Both the position numbers and the translations under genes were made by a program. The notes under the pieces were generated by a model. That model was not told where the DNA came from. It was given only the letters and a program-made list of their open reading frames with translations, and searched no databases. A stretch of 64,000 nt of DNA, taken from NCBI GenBank assembly GCA_963921195.1, contig OY992537.1, positions 54,832,313 to 54,896,312 of the forward strand, given 5' to 3'. Numbering within the stretch: the stretch's first letter is position 1; each line of letters begins with the position of its first letter. Source of the DNA: Pegoplata infirma. Its lineage: Eukaryota > Arthropoda > Insecta > Diptera > Anthomyiidae. This document shows positions 49,201 through 61,200 of this stretch, piece after piece.

Positions 49201-52200
49201 AACAATCTGCATTCTCACTGTAAAACTGGTATCTTCCATCTCGCTCACATTTCGATTTGTGATAAAATTTCGTAAACAATACCATATGGTTTTTGTTTAC
49301 TACTTTTTTAAACGCCATTTGTTGGACTACTCTATGACTCTGTAGGAAACAACTGACATTTTTCTCGACAAATTTCAAATGACGATGTCTTGAAAACCGC
49401 TCGACCGATTTCAGAAATGGATATTAAGTCATTCTAGCGATGTCCGTCCGTCCATTCGCTTCGTTTGGTCTAAGGACGAAGCCTATTGAAATTGGAAAAA
49501 GTCGGTTCATGTTTAGACCTAGCCCCATTCAAAGGTCACCTTTATTTTGTCACAAATGACTCTGATAACCGTATTATAATAGATATCTTTTCGAAATTTG
49601 GCAGGTAAACGTGTTTTGTATTCAGTAATCACCATTCCGTATTTTAAAGGTATCGAACCAGTTTTTCTTGTAGCCCCCATACAATTCTCGGGAAGGTGGT
49701 TTGTATGGGGGCTACAAGAAAAACTGGTCTGATACCTTTAAAATTCTCCCAAATCTCTCAAATTTCATGAAAACAGAAATATTTGATTAAAATTTTGTTT
49801 GTGTGTGTTTAACTCATTCTTTAATAAACTTATCAAATCTGATTAAAATCGGACATTTTTGGACTAAGGCCCCATATAAAAATGTCGCCCGATATTCAGT
49901 TAAAGCGGTTTACTGGCAACAACTATAAAACTTTTTCACTCAAATTTGGTTTGTGAGTGTTTTTTACACTTATTAAAGATTTGACAAAAGAAAGATCCAA
50001 TCGGTCCTTGTTTGAACTGGGGACCCATTTTCCGGGAAACACTTGTGTAGGGTCTTGACCGACTATAATTTTCTTACTTGTTTTTTTTTTTTAATTTTTC
50101 AAAAATCCACAATATTGGTGGAAATTTTTCAAAAGTCCAAGGCTTTGATCGAAAGGCGCGACGGGTAAAATGATCGGATTTGTTTCAAAATAAGTTTAAA
50201 CGAAAGACTTCCTGAAGCTCTATTAAAAAAGTCAAGCAAAAAAGTTTTGAGATTTAAAAAAAAAAAATTTAAACGTAGGAAAAACCGTAATTTTTTTGCA
50301 AATTTGAAGTAGCGATATCTTGAAAACCGTTCGTCCGATTTCTTTTTATATATTCGTGTTTATAGCATCATGCCAGTCTAATAGTACATTGTATGCTTAA
50401 TAGGGTCCTAGACCTTCATACCGATACCTTGCACACGGAATGATAAAATGAGTATACCTGCATTCTGTATTTTCAAAATTGTCCAAATGTATTTTAAAAT
50501 TGTCCAAATGTATTTTAAATATGTCCAAATGTAGTTTAAAATTTTCCAAATGTATTTTAAAAATGTCCAAATGTATTTTAAAATTGTCCAATTGTATTTT
50601 AAAATTTTCCAAATGTATTTTAAAATATTCTATGTGTAATTCTATGTTGAATATTTTAAAATACATTTGGACAATTTTAAAATACAATTGGACAATTTTA
50701 AAATACATTTGGACTATTTTAAAATACATTTTGAAAATTTTAAACTACATTTGAACAATTTTAAAATACATTTGGACAATTTTAAAATACATTTGGACAA
50801 TTTTGAAAATACATTTGGAAATTTTTAAAATACAATTGGACAATTTTAAAATACATTTGGAAATTTTGAAAATACATTTTGAAAATTTTAAACTACATTT
50901 AGACAATTTTAAAATACATTTGGACAATTTTAAAATACATTTGAACAATTTTAAAATACATTTGGAAAATTTTAAACTACATTTGGACAATTTTAAAATA
51001 CATTTGGATAATTTTAAAATGCATTTGGACAATTTTAAAATATATTTGGACAATTTTAAAATACATTTGGACAATTTTAAAATACATTTGGACAATTTTA
51101 AAATTTATTTGGAAAATTTAAAATACATTTGGACAATTTTAAAATACATTTGGACAATTTTAAAATACATTTGGAAAATTTTAAAATATATTTGGACAAT
51201 TTTAAAATACATTTGGACAATTTTAAAATACATTTGGAAATTTTTAAAATACAATTGGAAATGGTGTAGTGCATCACCAATAAAAGAAATGGAAGCACAG
51301 TTTTTGTTGGGTTGAAAAAATAACACTACTCTACAAAAATCCAATTTTTTTTGCACAGATTTTTAAAGTCCATTTTCTTAAGAATTTTGGCCTCCTTAAC
51401 ACGAATCTTTCATCATAAAAGTTGTATCAAATAGCCTTCTCGAGATTTTCATTTTTTGTGGACCAATCCCTCAAAACAAAAAAAAAAAAAAAAATAATAT
51501 TGAACATGTGTATGTTAAAGTTATTTATATTTTTTTTTAATTAGAGTTTTCCAATAAAATTACATAACTTTTGCAAGCAATCCGGACTCGATACGATCAA
51601 GGATAGCAACAGGAGATTATAAGGAAGTTCAAAATGTCATTTTTTTTTGGTTATGTCCTTATGTCCGTATCCGCATTTTGCAAGAAACTTCTTGTTTAAA
51701 GCAGATATATAAAGTAGACACTCCAATAAAGATAACCTGGGATTAAAATCCAAAATCCATTGAGTATATCCAGAAATATTTGCAAAAGAACTCAAAATGT
51801 TGAACCAAATCTGCATATTTTTTTACACATTTTTTCGAACCAATTTTTATATTTTTTTGTTAAAATTAAAAAAAAATGTAAAGCACATTTTTAAAGTATT
51901 TTGGCCTCCTTAGCATAAATCTGTCATCAGAAAAATTTTATTTAATCATATTCTCGAGATATAGGCATTTCAATTTTTTTCGGATTAAGCCCTCATAAGC
52001 AACAAAGTTGGTTTCTTTTGCAAATATTTCTGGATATGCTTAACGGATTTTAGATTTTAACCCCACGTTCTCTTTATTGGAGTGTCTTCTTTACATATCG
52101 GTATTAAAGGGGAAAAATTCTTGCGGAATTTGAATAGTTATAAGGATAAAACGAAAAAATTACATTTTCAACTTCCTTAGATGTCCTGATGTGATCCCTG

Positions 52201-55200
52201 ATTGTATCGAGAAGGCGATTTGATAAAACTTTTCTGATGACATATTCGTGTTTAGGAGGCCAAAATACTTTAGAACAGTGGTTCTCACTAGGGTTTTGTT
52301 GATTATCTCCTTTTGGCATTTGAATGGACTTTTTTATAAAACAGATGCATAAGCTACAAGAACTCCTCAATATGTTCTCAAAACTATTTTTTCAAAAATC
52401 TTCTAAGTCTTTCTGGATTGCTGCTACAATATCGTGGGGGTCGCGACCCCCCTTTTGAGAAGCATTGCTTTAGAAAATGAATTCAACATGTCTGTGCAAA
52501 ATCCCTGTAGAGTTGTGTAATTACTTGTATGTAGAAATAATTTGTTGCATTGTCACATTTTCGCATGTGCTGTCACTATAGTGATATATCAACTACATGC
52601 AATTACAATTCCATCTCTGATACGATTCTTTTTTTTTCTCATATTTGATTTATGTATGGAGTATTGCTCACTTCATGTATTTGTAAGTTTGAACATTTAT
52701 TTGATAGCTTTACTAATATGACGTATATTTACACTGAAAATAAAACCTCTATCTGATCAGCAGAAAAATTTGCTGAAAATACACCCATTGTGGGCCATAT
52801 GAGAAATCTTATTCTATTAGACGCAATTCTCTAAGTTTTTATTTAGATGCTTTCTGTCTGATTTCAGCAGATTTGATTTGGGAATCACTATGACGAACGT
52901 CAAAAATTTACATGTATTTTGTTTTTGTTACAATAACAATATACAAGTTTTTGACGTTCGTCCTTCATACAGTATTTCTCTTAAAATTAGCAAAATAATC
53001 TGCTAAATTTTTAACTTTTTGAAATTACGACTATTTTTTATTGGTTGTATTAAAAAAAAAATTAATTGTAAAATTTGCAAAAATAATCTGCTGAAATTTG
53101 CGCAACATTTTTTGTAAATTCAGCAAACAGAATCTGTAAAATTACGGCAAAATACTATTGTTTTTCAAAACTGAGAATTTAATTTAAAATATATTTCAGC
53201 AGAAAAACCTGGTTGAAGACAGATTTTATTTTGAGTGTATATTTTTCATATTTACTACTGCAGTTGCTATTATAAATAAGTGTTTTTAAAGTTGCACTTA
53301 AAGTTAATTGAATTAATTTTTGTGAGGGCACTTTTAGTGTGGAGGCGTTGTTATTGTTTTTGTTGCTTTAATTTTATATATAAGAATTAATGTGAAGAAA
53401 GTAAAGACTGGTATATAAGTTTGTTCGGAAATTCCCGATATTCAAGTTAAATAAGTAGAAAAGTTAAATTCGACTTAGCCGAATCTATTTATACCCTCCA
53501 CAATGCCCTTTTAAAATAGTAGTAAATTTTCTATCGTGAAAAAAATTAACAAAAATTGTCAAAAAAAAAATTTTTGAGTGTAAAATTTTTTATTGTCTTT
53601 GTAAAAATTTTTTAGAGTGTATTTTGTTTTTAGTGCAAAACAATTTTTAAGTGAGAAAAATACTTTTTAAAATATTTTTCTGACTTCTTTATGTGGTCCT
53701 AGACCAATATTTCAAGGTGCTATAAACGAAATGACAAACTGATATAACCTTCTGTCACTGGAGTGGAGGGTACACTCAGAAAATTATTTAAGTTACAACA
53801 TGTTAGTTATTTGTATATTTTACAGTAGTAAGTTGTTTTCAACTGCAAAGTCAGTTGTTTTTGTATTAAAAATATCAAACAACTATTTCTGTTAGTTATT
53901 TTAAGTCGTTTTTTTTAACAACTATCAAAAAAGTACTGTAATGTAGTAACAGTTATTTAAAGTAGTTAATTTTTTTTTTTTTATTTCTGAAAAATTTTCA
54001 GTATTTTTCCAAAATTTTTTTTTATTTTTCACAACTTTAAAAAAAAAACTTGGAAAAAATTTGGTCTTAAATTTTTTTTTTCTGAAAAATGTTTTGAAAA
54101 AAAAAAATAAATATATTGTTTATTTAATTTTTACTACATTTTATTTGTTTTTCTACAAATGTAAGTAGTTTTTACTACATAAGTAGGTTGTTTTTTGTCA
54201 GTTAAAATAACTAACATTGTTAGTTGATTTAACTGAAAAAGTAGTTGACCCCAAAATAACTTACAAAGTAGTTATTTTAACTGACATTTTCAGTTGATTT
54301 TTTGAGTGTATGTAAAGAAACCCAGATATTTTGCCCAAAGATCCAATATTTAAATTAACTATAAACTAAAAAAAGTCAAAAAATTGAATTCGGCCTTGCC
54401 GAATATATTGATACTCTTTACAATATAAAATAGATTATTGAAAACAGTTTAAAAAAAAATTTAAAAAATTCCGCGAAAAAAAAATGTTGATAAAAAAATC
54501 AGTAAAAATTTTTTTTTTGTAAAAAAAAATATGTTTGTACTTGCAAAAATACTTTTCGGTATCCAATTGTGTTCATAGTTGTCCACCAGCAGCCGAATTA
54601 AAGCATTTTATATTTTGAGGTTATGTGAAGTGTGCCAACATTTTCTAGATTTTAAAATTTTTTTTTTTCATAACTTTTTAACCGCTCAGCCAATAGCGCT
54701 CAAATGCAATACCAAACTTCTCAGGACTACAACAAGTAAATATGCTTAAGTAGTATCAGCCATATCTGTTAAATACATTGTCCGCGATTATTATTTCATC
54801 AGACGGCCAGACTGATCAATAATATATATACTTTTTGGGGTCCTTGACCGATATTTTGAATAGTTACAAACTTATATACATATTCCCTCTACCACTAAGT
54901 GGAGGGTATAAAAAGTTATGTCTTGCAATACATCACATTTATTAATTTTGATACCCTGAACGCGAATATCCAAATTTTTTTTTTAAATCGGTGGAATGGT
55001 TTTTGAGACATCGTTATTTTAAATTTGCAAAAAATCGCGTTTTTTCCTACATTTAAAATTTTTTTTTTTAATATTAATTTTTTTCCCCTTGATTCTTTCA
55101 TAGAAAGAGCTTGAGACCAAATTTGATTTAAATTTAATTTGAGCCAAATCCGATCATTTTCTCCAAAAAAATTTGATTTTTAAAAAAGTTTTTAAAAAAA

Positions 55201-58200
55201 ATATTGCGATGCATTATCTTTATTAATTTTGGCATGCAAAATACTAATATCAAAACATTTCAGAAATCGGTCAATAGGTTCTCGAGATATCGAAATTTTT
55301 AATTTTCCAAAAAAAAAAAAATCCCAAAAAATTTTTTCAAATGTTTAAGAATTTTTTTAAAAAAATCTCAAAACTTCTTTTTCTTGACCATATCATAGCG
55401 CTTGAAGCAAATTTTTATTAATCTACTTATTTTAAAGCGTGGCGCACTTCGATGCAAGTTTTGAATCATCGGTGAAAATTCTCTAAAAATTCAAAACTTT
55501 GATCGAAGGGCGCTACGGGTAAAGAAAATCCAAATTCGCTTAAATTAAGTTCAAATGAAATTTTGTCTTAAGCTCCATGAAATCATCAACAACACAATTC
55601 ATCATTTGTAGGGGGAATCCCCTGAATCTCTGTTCCAAGACAAAAATTATATCATCAACAGCACAATTCATCATTTGTAGGGGGTAATCCGCTTAATCAT
55701 TGTTCAAAGTAAAAAATATAAATTTTTTGAAAAAAAATAAATGTGAAACTAAAATTTCATATTTCGTTCCCATCATTTTAAATATGAAAACATAAATTAT
55801 ATACAAATACCTAATAGTCTATTACAAATTTTTACATACAATGTACATATTTTGATATTTATGCGCATAATACGATTTGAAAACCCCAACAATATGTAAG
55901 CGCACGCGTACTGACGACCATTCAGTTGCCCATTAAATTGCAATGAGTGCAGTGAATGACTACAACTTCAATTGTTTGTGATAACTTTGCGTGTCACAAG
56001 TACTTGTTTTATTTTTTTTTTTTTATAGTTTAAAATTTAAAATTTTTCTTCAAATAAAATACATGAAGAGTGGAACTCATGTGTTAATTATATACGTTTA
56101 ATAAATCATCACTGGGTTTTACAAAATAATTAAATTATTTCCAATTAAATATATTATATTTTCCAAAGTAACTTCCTTTGTTTCTTTTCCTATCACTTCA
56201 TTTGTGTGTTTTCTTATTTGTGAATTTTGAAAAAAGTTTATTTCCCTTTAACTTTGAAAAAGTTGAATAAACTTTAAATGATTGATGCTCCTAGTTATAC
56301 GTTGTAGGTTTAATCATCTGTGTTCTAAATGATGATACTCTAATGAAGAAGGGAGTGGTGTAAGAATTCCCACTTTATCACTTGCATGTTTTAGTAATTA
56401 CATGCTAAAGTAATTATTTTAAGTCACTTCATCTTATCTTATTATCTTGAGTTTTCTTTATATTGTTTAGGAATTTCAAATATGTGGTAAAACGATGATT
56501 ATGGATTGTGTAAGTTTTATTATGTTTCACTGATTGTGAGCCAAGTAGTTTGTTTCAGAAAGACTTTTAGTTCTAAAAACGTTAGGATAGGTTAGGTTGT
56601 AAGTAGCTGCTGATGCTTTACTTCAGCACACATATACTCTGCGGTTCATTGTGATACCACGAGACGATATTCTGGTTTCCCTACTAGTAACTGCAGTCAA
56701 AACCATTTGACCTCCCTATTAAACTTCTAAGATATTGGATTTTGACATCCGACAAATCAGAAAGATTGTGCAGCGTCCTAGATCCCAGTGAGGCAAGTCT
56801 CTGACCAGAAAGTGCCATGCAATGACAGATTAAGTATTCAATAGTTTCCAACTACTCCTCATCCATGCACATTTAACCGGTAATCACAGCAACCACAGTC
56901 GAAATCTCCCTTCTTAGAAATGATATCAGCTCACTTGTGCGCTTCTGATTAATATAATCACCAAATCTATCGTGTAGTCTCACACGTACATACATCCATG
57001 TGCCCATCCCTGATTAGTCTCCGTCGGGAAACAAAGCCGTAGGTTTTAATTCCAAGTTTCTAGATGCGTACCAACATATTCCAATTTTGATGGAATCTGT
57101 GAGATAGTTTCCAGTCTTGCATACACATCGGCTTTGCAATTTCCTGGAATGTCTCTGAGCCCTGAAACCCATCTAAGTTATATGTCAAACTGCTTGGTAA
57201 TCTCATTTAAAGACGTGCGGCAGTTAAGGGCAAATCTTGTTTTCAGAAACATTGACTCCAGGGACTTGACTGCGATGTTGACTGCGGTTGTAGACACGAC
57301 ATTGCAACTCAACCCCTCAGCCACTTCCTTTATTGCCAGCATTTCTTCCTGGTAAACACTGCCATGATCTGGCAATCTTCGAGCCAGACTCAACCCAAGC
57401 TCTTCCAAATAGACTCCAAAGCCCAATTGTTCGTGTAGCTTCCATCCATCTTCTTAAAAATGTATGGATGCTTCACTACCCGGAATGCACCTCATCCAAG
57501 ACTTCCTGAATGGTATCATAGTGGTAAAGTGGTGCCCAAAAAAACTCATAAGAGGAGCACAGTCTACTTCAGGGTAATGACCAATACAAATTTTACAGGT
57601 GGTCATTCCACAGGACACCAATTACGCTGCGGCGTCAACGTTGTCGATGAGAAACATAGTTTCCAGTTGAAATTGTTAAAAAATATACTATTTAAAGCTT
57701 AACGTTACGAAGTACAAAGATATGACACCGTTTGAAAATTTGAAACTCTTTGACGACCAAGCAATATGCCGCTAATAACCTGGGATATTTAAAGCTTCAG
57801 GACCTATAAATCCCCAAGTTATGATGGTATAATCCCGCCTGAGGTGCTGTAGTTTAGCGTACTATATAGCCTTCTAGTATCAGATTTGCTGCTATCCCGA
57901 TGTCTGGGAAAAACTCCAACACTGTATTAAGGATCTCAAACCAATTAATCCATCATTATTTTTGTTTTAAAGACAATTAAATGAATTGATTTATATTTGC
58001 GAAAAGATCAAGGGAAACTGCTCGCATCAGCTCGTTGCTACCATTGAGGGATCGCTTTTAATAAAAGAGCACAGAAAGGAAAAGTGGCATTTCTTGACAT
58101 ATAGGGAACTTTAAATCATCTCACACTCTAAAGCTGAGGCATTATCTGTAATCGCGGTAATGGTAGAAGATCTACTTGTCATCTGTCATATATCAATTTG

Positions 58201-61200
58201 TCAATCACTTTCCAATATTAAGGAACACTCTTGAGGGTGCTCTGAAAGAAATGTCAAAGTAGAAGACTATGGGTTGCGGGTTAATTCCAGTAATGCTGAG
58301 TGATGGAACCAAGTATCTTGATGAACGGGTAAGAAAATCAACGAATTCTTTATATTTCTGCAAGAGCGCCATTGGAAAACGATGGCCCTTGAATCGTTCA
58401 CTGTATTTATACAGCAGTTGTTCATGCAACTCTGCAGCATGTAATCGTAGTCCAATGCCAACTTTGTAGACAAAATAGCATCGATGTGTATAACTGTGGC
58501 TCTTCGTACTACACATACGGATGCAGTTGAAATTCTACTTCAGCTTATACCATTAGACATCGGCTGGCAGTATGGAACAACTTCGGGAATTCGTCAAAAA
58601 AGCATACTTCAATGAAAGATTAGCGATTGTGTTCAAAGCGGATCTTGAAAAGGATTCAAATTCCTAAAAATGTGTACTGTAATTTTTCTGAGCCTCTTTA
58701 AGCGCCACTACGATATCATACGAAAGGTCTAGTTTTTACACAAAAGGATCGAAGCTACACGAACAAGTGGGCTTTGGAGTCTATTCAGAAGACTTGAGCC
58801 TGTCTTGAAGATTGCCAAATAACTGCAGTGTTTACCATGTAGGAATGCGAACAATTAAGGAAGTGGCTGACTGGTTGAGATAAAATTTCTTGTGTACAAC
58901 CGTAGCCTGGATTTAAAATTCCTTAAAACGAGATCAGCCCTTAACTACCGCACGTCTTTAAATGTGATGACTCATAGGGAACAGAGACATACAAGGGAAT
59001 TGCACAGCCAATGAGCTTGCAAGACTGAGAGCTATCTTACAGGTTCCAGCGGAATTTGAATTTGTTTACATCGCTCTAGAAACTCGCAAACAAAATCATC
59101 GGCTACCACATAAACCGCTTTGTATATTAATAACAATGTTTCTTTAGGCTTGTTCCAAGTGCTGCGTCTAGCAAATTTGAGAACCTTATTTCTAGTATTT
59201 CGGGTGATTGATAGTCGAAATTTTGACTCCATCGGTTTTAACATTAAGTTCCAGCGAGACTACCTTCGTTCAAGTGGTGAAGAGTATAGTCAATGATTTG
59301 GCGGAAGACAGCTGCAAGTTCCCTGCAGGGAAGTGGCTTTTAAGATCATTGAGGTATACATTTTTGTTACGGCATAGCGTGTCAATATTGTTAAACCGAA
59401 TCAAAATGCTACAGTCGTGAGGATTTGTAGAAGGATTTTGACAGGTGTAGCGCAACCATGATTTTGATCTCACATGGTTTATTTTGGTTGAGATAATCAC
59501 ATTCATGTGTGGTTATGGCAGATTAAGCGTTTGTTGTGCTATGGTGCTTTCGGAATCAATACTGATGTGGAGGTGCTGTGTTAGGCTGGTGACAGTAAGG
59601 AGATCAGACTGTATGATTCTCGTAGGATATCGGTTTCCAAGGTTTAAGTATTGGGATCACTCTATAATTTTTGTAGATTTCGGTATTATTAGAGTGGCCA
59701 TGAACAAATTGACAGTTTTTGTAAGAAATTTGACTCCCGGCACACCCAGTGCTTAAGCCTTTTTTTTGAGACTTAAAGAGTCAAATTTGTTCAAGTTTCA
59801 TGATTTTGAACACAGTTATGAAACTCCGACTACATAGTACCCAAACTATTTTTCGAACGGAAACATTAACTCGAACGGAACACGACTCGAGAATATTGGT
59901 CTAACTGGTGGGACACCCCTGCAGACACCGTAAATATCTTTACCGACGGATCCAAAAGCAAACGCATGGAGTAAGAGCTGGTTTCATGAACGTAGAACTA
60001 GACCAGAACTTTACTTTTAACCAACCTTTGAACTCGACCATATTTTAGGCGGAAATAGTTGCCATAATTAAAGCCGTGAAGCGATTCAAAGTCACTTCGT
60101 GAATATTATATTAAATCAAAACTAGTTTTACAATGTTGCGAGATCTTGCAGATGTTGTATCTATAAAACCAGGTTAATTTATTTTGGTTACTAGGACACA
60201 ACGGAATACAAGGAAATGGAAAGGTAGAAGAACTTGCAAAACTTGTAGCTGATGGTAAAGGTACCATGGTGCTAGTTTTACCACCATTTCAACACTATAA
60301 ACTTAGACGAATTTTCATCAATGTTTCAAAGGCAAAAAGGAAGTGGAGAGAACCATAGAGAAACATAGAGGCGAAGGTGAAAGAAAAAACAATATTGCTA
60401 TCTTTTTCTAATTTCTCACACGTACGTTGTCAATGTGAATTCACCACACAATACATGTTTACAAGTCGTACTTTGTCAACAAATACATGTATACAAGTTG
60501 TACTTTGACAACTTAATTTTTGACGCCTTCGCCTCTATGTATACTCTATGGAGAGAACTAACAACATGCAAAATCAGCAGAAATTTATGACCTAGATTAA
60601 ACTGATTATCTACTATCACTTACGAGAAGGAATATCGAGCTCTGACACCAATAGTAACTGGTCATTGTGTTAACGGCTGTTAAACGATGCGCTTCACCAG
60701 GAGTGGATGAAACGATGGAGCACATATTTGTCACTGCCCAAGGGTGACAAGGAGTCGCCGATCCATTCGAGGATATAACGCTAATGGATCTTATGATATT
60801 GAAAAGATTCTCAATGATTTTTAAAGTGTTTAACTTGCATCGCTATGGACCAAGAGGTCTATGCGAAGTGTCAATCGGATACCACCACCCTAACCTAACC
60901 TATATCTTTTAGAATTTATCAGAATTTCGAGGCAAGTATCTCTGGACCCTACTAGCATTTATTAAAGCAACAACGTTGGGTCTTAGGAGGAAAAAGAGAG
61001 AGGATAAAAGCTTCAAAGAAATTATAATGGGACACATCATGGACTCTGAGGACGTTGGTTTCCACCAGGGTCATCCTTCATAACCTAATGTAAGTATAAA
61101 TTTAAGAATTAAGCTAAGAATTCAAAAAAGTATTCTTCTCGCTACAAGTTGAGGGATGTTGCTACACATTTTTATTTATTTTAACTTTATCAAAAATTAC

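Noticed and set aside
50397..51356. Long open frames on both strands rich in KCILKLS or NFKIHLD heptads
   Set aside because: They are produced by the 21-bp minisatellite period, not by selection for a protein.
58205..58516. 103-codon - strand frame as a host gene
   Set aside because: It is antisense to a decayed non-LTR fragment and has no splice or family support.
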